A stretch of 64,000 nt of DNA. It comes from Anthonomus grandis grandis (taxonomy: Eukaryota; Arthropoda; Insecta; Coleoptera; Curculionidae). The notes under the pieces are model-generated. The model ran no database searches, was not told where the DNA came from, and saw only the letters and a program-made list of their open reading frames with translations. This document shows positions 22,138 through 32,749 of this stretch, one piece after another. Each line of letters starts with the position of its first letter. Positions within the stretch are counted from its first letter, which is position 1. The DNA lies in contig NC_065547.1 in assembly GCF_022605725.1 (NCBI RefSeq), forward strand, positions 6,489,167 to 6,553,166. The letters run 5' to 3'. A program made the position numbers and the translations under genes.

Positions 22138-22298
22138 ACGTACTAAAGACGTATTTTGTACGTACTCCACGACATAATGTACGTACACAGTACGTAACTT
22201 AAAAGACGTATTACGTACAATGGACGTATGTATATAGGACGTCCACATTGCGCGCAGGATTTTATATCATATATACGGACTTTTAGGACATTTTACGT
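22138..22298. repeat. cluster of ACGT palindromes
   Basis: Ten ACGT tetramers occur within 161 bp (22138, 22149, 22160, 22181, 22192, 22206, 22213, 22224, 22239, 22295), mostly as TACGTA or GACGTA, in AT-rich surroundings. They are irregularly spaced 7-21 bp apart except for the last. No gene is recognised. It could be a decayed short-period repeat or a binding-site cluster. Confidence 0.6.
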
Positions 22299-23639
22299 CA
22301 TGTATTTGGACATAATATAATGTATCTAGGATGTTTATACGACTCATAATTTGGATAATTTGTTTGGCTATTCCAGGCAGTTGATAGTAGTTTATTTGGT
22401 CAGAAACTTATTTGAAAAGTTAAGGGTATTCAATTGCAACAGATAAATTTTAGTATTATTTTTAATAGAGAAGAATTGTCTGGAATAACTGAAAAGAAAC
22501 TTATTAGTTCGTTGAGAGCCTATGATGATTAAGAAAACACAATTTTGCATTTAGAATCATAAGAAAAAGTTATTTAATATATTGGTTATTCTTATCAAAA
22601 GTAACCTCAAAACTGACCATATTTTTTTAAAATTAAACATCTTTGCAAATAATCTAATTTTCTTAAAACATTACTTTAGTAACAAAAAACAAAATTTGCC
22701 AAACTTTTTCATCATTTTACACCACTGTAAGTCGTCGCGCCAAAGACGACTGCTGCAGACCCGCTTATTCCATGTAATTTTCACACGGATAATCGGAGAA
22801 GAGCAAAAAAATCGTCTCAGTGATATAATTTTAATATGAAGCGAGTTTTATTGTTTTATAATAAGTCTTGTCGTGAGAACCTGAGGTGCCGATGACTGTT
22901 ATATAATAGTTTTATACAGTAATACAAGTCAAAGCTAAGAATATTTGGAAATTTAATGAAAAAATAATATTTACCTAACTACCCCAAATCAAGTGAAATA
23001 AAAAATCTTTAATTCAAATATGCGTTCACAACAGTTTAAAATTCTCTTCCGCAATAATACAACTCGAAATTGATGACTAAAGTACAATTTGTAAATTCAC
23101 ATATTCGTTCGAAAAAAAAAACGCGTCGAAGCGCCGTTAACGGTTCGCGTTTTTTGTCCTCCGAAAACGGATTTTCTCTCAATTTTGCGTAAAATTATTC
23201 ATATATTGTTACGGGGGAAAAAAAAGGTAATTTAAGCCCTATAAAGTGGACGAAAACCGACAAAAAAATCGTCGATCCGATAAAATGTTGACTTGTATAA
23301 TTTTATTTTATCGGTGGTTATTTCGGGGTATTATCGGTCTAAAAAGAGGCGAATTGTGAAAAAAAGCTAAAACAATTCACTTCTTAAATCATTAATTTAT
23401 TTAATTAAAAAATGAGTACTAAAAGAAACTCAAATGCTAATTAAATAGCATTAAAATTTTTAATTAATTTTCTGAAAATAAATAACGTTTGGAAAAAATT
23501 TGGTTTGTAAAATTTGATTTATTTTTTAGCAATATAAATTTATAAATTTTTGCAAATAAAAAAAAATTTTAATAAAATTAGTATTTTTCAATATTTTTTA
23601 TTCTATGGATTTTTCTTAAAAATATTCAGTTTTTTTTTT
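22299..23639. other. non-coding, unassigned
   Basis: AT-rich sequence with a short CGCG/CGTCG-bearing island near 23120-23180 (ACGCGTCGAAGCGCC). The 85-codon frame at 22582-22839 shows no domain. A single CCAGGCAGTTGA near 22374 resembles the core of the satellite at 1-3091. Confidence 0.4.
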
Positions 23640-24010
23640 AAATTAAATATCTTCATATATTCATGCCTAGACTAATTAGGAAGTATTCCAGGCAGTTAAA
23701 CTGACCCAGAATTTGTACATACAATTATTACTATTAAATGTTGATTTAATTCGTGTTGTTTAAGAATATTTTCACTACTTTTTTATCTTTAATTGATAAA
23801 AAATGTATTTTAAGGCATAGAAATATATTAAAGCCGTTTCTGTATAAAACTCAAGGAATTATGGATAATTCAAGGCAGTTATTTAAGGTAGAAATTAGCT
23901 AACAATTAAATTTGTTCGTTAGTTAGTCTTTCCGCATTTAGTTTTTTAATAGAAAATTGACTTCAATTGCCTGAAATAGCCAAATAAATTATCTAAACTG
24001 CTCCAAATAA
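23640..24010. repeat. diverged relatives of the 1-3091 satellite
   Basis: TTCCAGGCAGTTAAACTGA (about 23688), TCAAGGCAGTTATTTAAGG (about 23870) and ACTTCAATTGCCTGAAATAG (about 23951, inverted) repeat the satellite core AGTCCAGGCAGTTAA in both orientations, about 20 kb from the array. Confidence 0.5.
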
Positions 24011-24241
24011 GGTTAGTTAGTTTCTATTAATTTTCTGGTAGCAAAATTACGTTTTTTTGAATTTTGATTTTTATTATATTCTGATAGTGAGAGAAGCGAC
24101 ACACGACGGTTAAATAAACGTTTATTTCTGGTTTACACCAGATGTACATTTTAGGTTGATTTTTTATCACTTATATTCTTCTTAAAATACATATTTTTCT
24201 CAGGCAATTATTTTATGCCAAAAAAAAACATTTTTCATTAA

Positions 24242-24272
24242 CCCTACCCTTACCCCCCCACCCACCCCACAC
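24242..24272. other. C-rich tract (G-rich on minus strand)
   Basis: Five C-runs of three or more are separated by one to three bases (CCC TA CCC TTA CCCCCCC A CCC A CCCC). The minus strand could form a G-quadruplex. It is isolated and not a run of the insect TTAGG telomere repeat. Confidence 0.6.
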
Positions 24273-24349
24273 AACTTACTAGGAAGAAATTGTTTTCGAA
24301 ACACATTGATTTCCAAAATAATACGCATATATATATATATAAATAAAAA

Positions 24350-26030
24350 TAATACGGTTATAAGGGAATCCAAGCAGAACTAAGAAATCAAATATTTTTT
24401 CAACCTCGTTTTTGAGGCCAAAAATGGGCATCAAAAATGCCATATCTCGGCTATTGTAAAACCTACGACCTTGCGGATGGTGTCGTTGGATTCAGAATGA
24501 CAAAACTAAAATAAAACCGTTGGAATTTTCCCGATAGCTTGCACAGAAGCCGATATATTGGCATTCAAAATTTGGGTTTTTTTCATTTTTCGGGTATACC
24601 CCCCTTTTTGGATTTTTTTCAGAAAATTTTGTTTTTTTAGAATTTGAACTAATTATAGCAGCGGATTGCTCTTATCAAGTAGATCTCGAAACGAAGGGGT
24701 TATAATAGGATTTGATCAGAAATAATGGAATGAGAGCACTTTAAAGATTCGGAAATTGTCACTTTTTGACCACGTTTTTGAGGCCAAAAATGGGCATCAA
24801 AAATGCCATATCTCGGCTATCGTAAAAGCTACGACCTTTCGGATGGTATCGTTGAATTCAAAATGATGAAACTAAGAGAAAACCGTTGGAATTTTTCCGA
24901 AAGCTCCCATTAGAGCCGAGATATCGGCCTTCAAAGTTTGGGTTTTTTCATTTTTCGGGTATACCCCCCCTTTGGATTTTTTTCAGAAAATTTCGTTTTT
25001 TTCGAATTTGAACGAACTATACCAGCGGATTGCTCTCATCAAGTAAATCACGAAAATACCGGGTTATAACAGGATTCGATCAGAAATAATGGAATAAAAG
25101 CACTTTGAAAATTCGGAAATTGTCACTTATTGACCTCGTTTTTAAGGCCAAAAATGGGCATCAAAAATGCCATATCTCGGCTATCGTAAACGCTACGACC
25201 TTTCGGATGATCTCGTTGGATTTAGAACGACAAAGCTAAGACAAAACCGTTGGAATTTTCCCGATAGCTCCCACAGAATCTGAGATATCGGCATTCAAAG
25301 TTTGGGTTTTTTTATTTTTCGGGTATACCCCCCCGTTTGGATTTTTTTCTGAAAATTTTTTTTTTTCGAATTCGAACTAACTATACCAGCGGATTCATTA
25401 AGTAGATTACGAAAATACCGGGTTATCAGGGAATCCGAGCAGAACTAAGAAATCGAGTATTCTTTCGACCTCGTTTTTGAGGCCAAAAATGAGCATCAAA
25501 AATGCCATATCTCGGCTATTGTAAAACCTACGACCTTGCGAATAGTCTCGTTGGATTCAGAACGACAAAACTAAGACAAAACCGTTGGAATTTTTTCGAT
25601 AGCTCACACAAAAGCCGAGATATCGGCCTTCAAAGTTTGGGTTTTTTCATTTTTCGGGTTCGTTTGGATTTTTTTGAGAAATATGTTTTTTTCGAATTCG
25701 AACTATCTATACCAGACCAGCGGATTGTTCTCATCAAGTAGATCATAAAAATACCGGGTTATGAGGGAATCCGAGCAGAATAAGAAATCGAGTATTTTTT
25801 TGACCTCGTTTTTGAGGCCAAAATTGGGCATCAAAAATGCTATATCTCGGCTATCGTAAAAGCTACGCCCTTTCGGATGGTCTCCTTGGATTCAGAATGA
25901 CGAGGCTAAGACAAAACCGTTGAAGTTTTCCCGATAGCTCCCATAGAAGCTGAGATATCGGTCTTCAATATTTGGGTTTTTTCATTTTTCGGGTATATCC
26001 CCCCGTTTGTTTTTTTTTCAGAAAATAAAG
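24350..26030. repeat. ~350 bp satellite, five units
   Basis: Units starting CCTCGTTTTTGAGGCCAAAA begin at about 24404, 24770, 25134, 25469 and 25804 (spacing about 366, 364, 335, 335). Each contains CATATCTCGGCTAT, AAAACCGTTGGAA and TTTTTCGGGTATACCCCCC. Two kinds of unit end occur: one with CGGAAATTGTCACTT (units 1 and 2) and one with GAATCCGAGCAGAA...AAGAAATCGAGTA (before unit 1, and units 3 and 4). Open frames inside are chance products. The array abuts a LINE fragment at about 26035. Confidence 0.92.
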
Positions 26031-26034
26031 TTTT

Positions 26035-26460
26035 TTTTCATTGTAAAAACCTACTAAAACATTAACTGTTTTAACAGAAGTATGAGTATCAAACAATTTC
26101 GTTATGTTGGTATTTAAAAAATTTACTTTATCGTCAATAGGTTGATAATCATATATAAGATAAATGGATGAATGGCCTCTAGATCGGCCTGGAAGTTATC
26201 TAAGTTTATATTTTTTAGGGGTCTTTAGGTCGCGACTTTAGGAAGCACTTCCGGAACTATACCACTAAATTCAAAGAAAATGCCAAAGTGATCGGAAAAC
26301 GTACAGTTAATAATGCCAGTTTTTAAAATATTTAGCTGATTAGTAAAAATAAGGTCGATAATAGAGCTGGTGCTATTAAAAATACGAGTAGGCTCAGCTA
26401 TAACCTGCTTTAGATTAAAAGTCTCACACAAAGATACTAATTGGCAAGACATAAATTAAT
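26035..26460 (-). pseudogene. LINE endonuclease C-terminal fragment
   Basis: On the minus strand, VIAEPTRIFNSTSSIIDLIF and TFSDHFGIFFEF are the T-R...S.IDLIFTN and SDH motifs of an apurinic-type LINE endonuclease. They are followed by a linker with DDKVNFLN toward the reverse transcriptase. The fragment stops at the satellite boundary near 26035. It lies downstream, on the same strand, of the ORF1 pieces at 26700-27147 and 35296-35470 and probably belongs to the same insertion with an internal deletion. Confidence 0.75.
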
Positions 26461-26699
26461 GTATATGTATATTAGAACCCAAGTAAATAAGTAAGAACAA
26501 AAACAAAAAAAAATTAAATAGTGCGTTTGAAGAGAGGTATGAAAAAAACTATATGTAACAAAGATTATAAAAAAAGAGTTAAAAGAATAAAAAAGGTAAC
26601 TAAGAAAGTTAGTTTGTCGCAAAGTTATCCAAGAAAAAGAGTTTTGAGTAACCAAATAATTACAAAAGTACCTGTCATTTTATTCCCATGTATTAGTCA

Positions 26700-27147
26700 T
26701 CCTAAGGCCCCACTAAATCACGTTCAGAACTCACACGACGCACGGAACCATCACTTGCTTTGACATAAATGTTGCCATTTGACACCCGCGCACATTTGTT
26801 TGAAAAAATGTCCGTTGCCTTGATTTAATAAAGTCAGCCGTGTCTTAGTCAGATCTTCTTTAATGAAAACACCAGTAATTTTAAGCATTTTTCTATTTTT
26901 AAGTACCGCCGATCGCACGTCATCACTTGAAGACCGCACAAGCACTGCTGGCGGGTTAGGGCCAGGAATTTTTTGCGGAATTCTGTAGCATTTCTTTAAT
27001 TCAGTGGTATTGATATTATGTAAATAAGGTTTATTATTTAGCAGTGATAATAAATACATTTTCTCGGATGTTTTCGTGTTATTCAGCTTTTAAATCAAAA
27101 ATCCGAATATTGTTGCTGCGCATGATTTGTTCTTGATTCTCTATCTG
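26700..27147 (-). pseudogene. LINE ORF1, C-terminal part
   Basis: Minus-strand text includes QEQIMRSNNIRIFDL (about 27135-27090), then IPGPNPPAVLVR and ITGVFIKEDLTKTRLTLLN (about 26990-26810) and NGNIYV-like text. This pattern is typical of nucleic-acid-binding ORF1 proteins of Jockey/CR1-type LINEs. A frameshift near 27060 separates the first block. The N-terminal coiled-coil part is at 35296-35470, displaced by the MULE inserted between them. Confidence 0.75.
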
Positions 27148-27156
27148 GGACCGGAG
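27148..27156. repeat. 9 bp target-site duplication, left copy
   Basis: GGACCGGAG immediately left of the MULE. The identical sequence lies immediately right at 35287-35295. Nine bases is the usual Mutator/MULE duplication length. Confidence 0.9.
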
Positions 27157-27439
27157 GCATTTTAACATTCCGGTATAGGATTTGACACCCAGGCGAATTT
27201 AATTGGTCGATTTGAGTTCGTTTCGCCAATAAATGCGAAGTGCCAAAATTAGGGTCAGAATGTTGGACGGTGCTAAAACACAAGTCGGATTGTTGCAATG
27301 TGGTTGGCGCGGTTTTTCTATTAAATAGGCTGACCACGTGTCAACAATCCGTTAATGCGTTCTGTGTTCGTGCAGTATTAGAGTGCAATATTACTTCGTT
27401 ACAGTTCGTGCAATATTGGAGTGTAATAATTAATTGATT

Positions 27440-27587
27440 ATGGAGAGACTAATAAAAGTTACCGAAAATTTGTATAGGGGCAACATTAAAAATGAGAAAG
27501 ATGTCGTGGAATGGTTGAATGAATATGAGGAACAGACATTTTCGTCATGGCGTCGAGTATTAAAAATGCTAAAAAATTTGCATACAG
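27440..27587 (+). CDS. MULE transposase exon 1
   Basis: An ATG at 27440 begins a 49-codon open stretch, MERLIKVTENLY...DVVEWLNEYEEQTFSSWR, ending at CATACAG/GTAATC. The WLNEYEEQTFSSWR text resembles the N-terminal region upstream of the MULE domain in insect MULE proteins. The donor implies a long intron up to the core exon at about 32750, and all nested elements fall in that gap. The acceptor is not certain. Confidence 0.5.
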
Positions 27588-29096
27588 GTAATCTAAATAT
27601 TTCTTAAACTTCCCATTAATTTATGTAATAGGTTAATAATTGGTATAAGCGGTATACTATCGTCTGTAGTACGTCGTGTATCGTATCTGTAGATATGATT
27701 CGAATAATGACGTATCAGCACCGTTTATAGATTACAACAAGTCAGACCACTTCCTATACGTTGCCCATGTTAAAGCAAAATTGATCTTGAATCCCGCTGT
27801 TTGCTGCGTACGAGCATTTACCAGGGTTTATCGTAAATATCGATGAAAGCAAATTCTGAGGCGCGCTGATTATTTTTATACGAGGAGTATTCATAAGAAG
27901 TATTTTAAGTCATAAAATAAGAACTTTTTTTATAGGACTGGAATAGAATGTGTTTATATGACAGTGTTTCTTAATTATTAACGTTTTTACACATTTTTTA
28001 TATTAGCTTCACTTCTTGGCCTTTATGTAGCAATGTTTGTATGTATGTATATAACAAATCTAAGAATTCTATTTAAACTATAACTTCTACTTGTCAGATT
28101 GTTTGCAAATTTGGTGCTTGGCTTTCCATAACAAGGACAGTTTTTAAAATGTTTTTGAGTTTCCCTTTTCTAAAATTGGTGTATCTAGAAGTTTTGATCA
28201 GTTCAATGAATTTGAACTTTTAAATAAATTGGAAGCGTTTAATATGGCGGATTCAAAATGGCTACCTTTTAAGTCAAATATAATATATAAAAAGTGAATT
28301 TGAAAAAAACCTTACTTGTTAAATTGTTTAAATTTGCTACATTTTTATGAGTCTTATCAAAAAATACAAGTTTTTACTTAATATTTGTTGAAATTTTAGA
28401 GATAAATATTCAAAAAATAAATCTAAAGTTAAAACAAATAAACAATTAAAAAACACATTTAAATGCACTAAAAAATATAAAATAATTTTAATACGGCATG
28501 GGTTATTTTAATTTTTGAATTAGGTCATTTTAAAAATACAAAAGCGCAAAAGAATAACAAACAATTATCATAATAAGCGCTAAATAAGTAGTTTTGTAAA
28601 TTATATAATTTGTATTCATTTGTGGATATACCTATATACTACTAACTATAAACACTTCTGAAATAATAGTAATAATATTAATTAGTATAATATAATATTA
28701 ATAGTAAATAATAGTAATTACAGTAAATATATATAAAATATGTTGAAATATCAAAATTTATCGGGTCTTAAACGCCGACATTGGTGGCCGACAAAAAGAA
28801 GTGGGGTGTGTTGGTTTGGAATAATAGGTTGTAAACTCGGCTAAAACTATTCCAGTAACATTAGGGGGAGAAAATCAATAATAAACTATTTTTTAAAATT
28901 GTAATGCTTTTATGTAAAACACAAAATACAGAACAAAATATTTAACATATATATGTATGAAATACATACTACTTTATTATTGGGTAATTATATTTATACA
29001 AGTAGTATGTAACCAAATTATTGTCTAAAACGCTACAAGCAAAAACTCTCTTGCGAAACGGATGCACACAAGTTAACCTACTTGCGAAAACTAAAC
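27588..29096. other. presumed MULE intron and nested DNA, no gene seen
   Basis: AT-rich sequence without domains. It contains the left member of an inverted pair (27706-27750, see the 27706-32168 entry) and an 11-bp stem ACATACTACTT/AAGTAGTATGT at 28964-29010. Confidence 0.4.
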
Positions 29097-29383
29097 CTGG
29101 GTTTTACAGACGCCACTAAAAAGCACCCGATTCCCGGCGGTGATCGTGTATGTTCGGAAAAAAATTCGGTCGTTTGACGTGAATGACAAGAATAACGACA
29201 CGAATGTTCCCGCGTTTGTTAGTTGTTTACTTTCGTAAAAAAGCTCCAACTAATTTGATCAATTATTGCGATTATACTGAACTTGTTTCTTTGTGAAATA
29301 TTGACCATATTATTGCTTATAGTGTTTTAAAATAATACCTGAAAAGCTGTATTAATTCCAATTCAGCGATTTTAGCTGTAAAG

Positions 29384-30799
29384 ATGGACAGCCCTACTCA
29401 AAACTATCAGAATCAGGACCAAACTATCAACAAAAATTTGTGCCACTTATGCAGTAAAATGTTTTCTTCCATTTCAGCTAAGAACAAACATATTAAACTT
29501 ATTCATAAGCAGCAGCTCCCAGATAACCCAAAGTCACATATCTCTTGTCCCTTATGCAAAGAGACTAAGTATTCTTGTGAGACTTATCAAAGACTTGAAG
29601 CTTATTTACAGGTTAAGTCATGATATCAAACTAGAGTCCTCAACTTTCCATTTTTCCAGTGAAGAAAGATTTGAGGAATGGTTAAGAGAGCATAAAATAA
29701 GCACAAACTATCCACTTGTTCGCACAAGGAAAATTGAAGACAAGATTGAAAAAGTATATTGTTGCAATCGAAGCGATTTTAGAGGTAATTTGTAGCAATT
29801 TCAATTGTTCATTATGGTGTGTGAGCAAAGGAAGGGAAGCAATTCTGTTTTAGGTGAACTCCTTGGGAATGTTCTTTCAATAATATTGAAGCTAGCCATA
29901 GTCTAAAAATTGAAACATTTGTTAATGAGAAGACGACTGAAAATCAACAACTAGCAGTACAACGATTGAACAAGCAATCAACAAGAGAAGTTGAAAGTGT
30001 ATCAAACTTTTTAAGATCTTTAAATGATGAAACTTATGATAAGTAAGTTATCTTTTTATAAAATTATATAAGATATATTAACATATACCTGTAAGGCCGT
30101 CGTCCCACCAAAGATACGCGACGGCGACGCGAAGGCGATACGATTTCGCCTGGACACATTCAGACGACATGCAGTTGCTCCACCAAAGATACGCGTTTCG
30201 TGTTTCCTACGTTTAGTTGTTCAGTTTAGTTCAAAAAGTCATCGAGTGAAGACGAGGATGTGGTTGCAATGTATTGGTATTTGCGGAATAGAAAAAAAAT
30301 AAAATGGCAAAAAAAAGAAAATGGTGTGTGCATCCTTTTATTGAGAAAAATAAAAAAAAAAATAAATGTTTGTTGCTGCTAAGGAGCTGCACAAACATCC
30401 ATTAAAATCCAGTTCAGCATTTTGTTGTGCCATAATAAACAAAAAACAAAACTTCGATAAATAAAAAAAAAACGCCAACACACAGCTTGAATGTTGCTTC
30501 GCAACTGACACGTCCTGTCTCCCGGCAACACGAAGGCGACACGCTTTTGGATGTGTCTTCGGCGCAGCGTTGGTGGGGACAAAATGATTTTAAAACATGG
30601 GTTCGACACGAAGGATACACGCTGGCGACATCGCGGAGATGTGGCGTCGCTGTCGTGTATCTTTGGTGGGACGACGGCCTAAATGTCTAGGTGCATGAGA
30701 CAACTGACATCAATGATGGAACAGATAAATAAGAGAAATACAAGTAAACGAAAAATGGACAAACAAGTTTATTTTCCCTCAAAGAAGAAGGAGCAGTAA
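29384..30799 (+). pseudogene. zinc-finger MULE-like protein, catalytic core deleted
   Basis: It starts MDSPTQN. A C2H2-like finger (CHLCSKMFSS...NKHIKLIH), a second Cys pair (CPLCKET), a segment FSSEERFEEWLREHKIS and CCNRSDFRG match, in order, the minus-strand protein at 47743-49070. A frameshift lies near 29610. A later exon reads VQRLNKQSTREVESVSNFLR and ends at a GTAAGT donor (30043). Across an intron holding a MITE it resumes at 30691 in the correct phase (CMRQLTSMMEQINKR) and stops at 30797. No MULE catalytic residues or SWIM finger lie between, so the enzyme core was lost. Confidence 0.65.
30094..30680. mobile_element. 587 bp MITE with GC-rich inverted ends
   Basis: AGGCCGTCGTCCCACCAAAG at the left is the inverse of the right end. 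The inverted match continues through ATAC.CGAC.GCGACGC. A second direct copy of CCACCAAAGATACGCG occurs at about 30181. It carries no transposase and is GC-richer than its surroundings. It lies wholly inside an intron (30043-30690) of the zinc-finger MULE-like gene. Open frames inside it are shadows of the inverted ends. Confidence 0.85.
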
Positions 30800-31900
30800 A
30801 TAAAAATAATTAATTGTATATTTTTTTCTATTTATCAGTATTTTTTTTATATAATAGTAGGTATATTTTTATAGGTTTAACTTTATATGTATGTATATAT
30901 GTATTATAATTTTTTATGTAAGTTTTAGGCAAATATTTGAAAAACATTACCTATCTCATAAGTTTCTTGCAGTTCTTCTTATGAGTATTAATCGAAACTG
31001 CGAATTGTAAATTAGTATTTTAGCTTAAAATAATTAAGTTTCTTTTCAAATCAGTCATATACATGTCTTTGCAGCATTTATAAAGTAAAACTTGTTAATA
31101 TATGTTACATTTATATAACAGTATAACTAATTAAATCCATTGTGTTTTCACTTACCAAAATTACCTAGGTATAAAAGTTATTTAAAAAAATAGGTACTTA
31201 TTTCAAAAAGATTAATAACATTTATATATTTAAGATTAAAATTAAAGTACAATACTACAATATTTTATAAATTATGTTTTCCATTTATTTATTTTTTCTA
31301 AATATACAATACCCTATTGTTTAAGTTGAGCTTTTCCTTTTGGTATGTCCACATATAGAGAACTTAAAAAAATAATAGTTATTTGTATAACAAAAGGGAG
31401 CAAAGTGCATAATTTCCTGAAGTGGGTGAAGTTTGATCCAGCAAAAGCATCCACAGTGAGGAAATGACACTGCTCCTATAGGACTTCATTTTCTACTTTC
31501 ATTCTTATTAATAAGCACAATTTAATGTTTTAATTTCATAAAAAATAATAAGCAAAATATAGTCAAATAAAAAAAATTCAATTATGCAGGGAAATAAAAT
31601 TAAAAATTTTCTTATAAGGTAGTAGAAAAATAAAATTTTCAAATAACACTTTCTCAAAAATAAACTATAGTAATTTTAAATAATATCCAAAATCAAATAA
31701 ATCCATGTCCACCCAAAGAAATTTTTTAAAATATTTATTCAAAAAAAAAAATAATTCAATTTCCATTTCTTTGGATCGTTCAACCAAATTTTCTTGTTTG
31801 CATACTTTATTTATATTTAATTTATTTAAAGATTCAATAATTATTATTCCAGAAACGCTATTTTTTATTTTAATTAAATTATTATTCCATTAATTATTAT
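30800..31900. other. 3' non-coding part of nested element
   Basis: Very AT-rich with many stops in all frames. No genes or recognisable repeats apart from ATGTATGTATATATGTAT near 30887. Confidence 0.45.
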
Positions 31901-32255
31901 TTACATTAATTATTCTTATTGCCAGAAACTGTTGCTTCTAGCAGCAAACATTGCTCTTTTGTTGGTTGCCCGCCATTCACATATTTAAATATCCGAATGG
32001 GACAGTCGGAGATAGCCGAATGGTGACGGGAATCGGGTACTTTTTAGTGGCGTCTGGGTTCTACCCAGCCGATGCATGGCGGAGTGAGGAACGGGGAGGT
32101 GGGGCAATCGATTTCAAGGCCGCTCGAGTGGTCTGACTTGTTGTAATCTATAGACGGTGGTATCAGTAAGGGGTTTATAATACCTGGTCCGATGTTAGAA
32201 AAGTTATAAATAATGATATAATAATGCACTACTATATTTATTTCATATTATTATA

Positions 32256-32635
32256 CAGGGTGTATCACTCATGACTACAAATATTTTAAGTGGTGAAACT
32301 ACATCAAAATTTAAGCAAAAAGTCAAATAACTTTTTTGTTATTCGCCACGGTTTTTTTCTAAATAACATTAAAAAATTTTGTTTCTTTTTCTGTCTAACC
32401 ATAGTAATTGAATTTTTTTTGAAAAATTGCGTTAAATTGATTACTTTTGGATATTAATATGAATCAATGAAAAATTTTCAATAAATCTTTAAATTGTGAC
32501 CCGCAAAGATTTTAATTTTAAATCCATTTAGAAAAAAAAACCGTGGCGAATTTAGCAAAAAGTTATTTGACTTTGCTTAAAATTTGATGTATTTTCACCC
32601 CTTAAAATATTTGTAGTCATGAATGATACACCCTG
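32256..32635. mobile_element. 380 bp MITE, TA-flanked
   Basis: The left end CAGGGTGTATCACTCATGAC and the right end are inverted copies. The match continues through ACTACAAATATTTTAAG, TCAAATAACTTTTT and CGCCACGGTTTTTTT, so most of the element can fold into a hairpin. TA dinucleotides flank it (32254-32255, 32636-32637). The CAGGGTG-TA style is typical of mariner-derived MITEs. Confidence 0.88.
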
Positions 32636-32749
32636 TATATTTACTATATTGATTAGTAATTATACTTTAATAAAGTTTTCCACCAACAATACGAAGAAAA
32701 AACTTAAAGTTACTGGCTCTTCATAAAAATATGATATACAGATTCCTAA

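Larger units (their letters stand above)
29097..32068 (+). mobile_element. MULE-like element with zinc-finger protein
   Basis: CAGACGCCACTAAAAAG at about 29107 is mirrored, inverted, at about 32038-32055, with continuing matches (ACCCGATTCCCG) and an outer CTGGGT. Between them is a plus-strand gene with C2H2-type finger motifs related to the element at 46524-49501. No clear duplication flanks it, so ends are approximate. It sits in the presumed intron of the larger MULE and itself contains the MITE at 30094-30680. Confidence 0.65.
27706..32168. mobile_element. possible outer inverted-repeat element around the zinc-finger MULE
   Basis: TATAGATTACAACAAGTCAG at about 27726 is present inverted at about 32133-32152. 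The match extends to about 42 bp with few differences (27706-27750 versus 32127-32168). The pair encloses the element at 29097-32068 and could be the termini of a further nested transposon or an inverted relic. No target duplication was found and no gene is assigned to it separately. Confidence 0.4.

Noticed and set aside
24242..24272. Telomere repeat
   Set aside because: Not a TTAGG/CCTAA array, only a short irregular C-rich tract.
25502..25741. 79-codon ORF
   Set aside because: Within one unit of the 350 bp satellite; not conserved in the other units.
24350..26030. CRISPR-like repeat-spacer pattern
   Set aside because: Units are ~350 bp tandem copies without unique spacers, in a eukaryotic context; this is satellite DNA.
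27148..27166. A 3-5 bp TTAA-like duplication at the MULE ends
   Set aside because: The inverted ends extend nine bases further out, and the true flanking repeat is GGACCGGAG, which also restores the LINE frame.
30379..30690. Three overlapping ORFs on both strands
   Set aside because: They lie inside the MITE at 30094-30680; GC-rich inverted ends keep several frames open.
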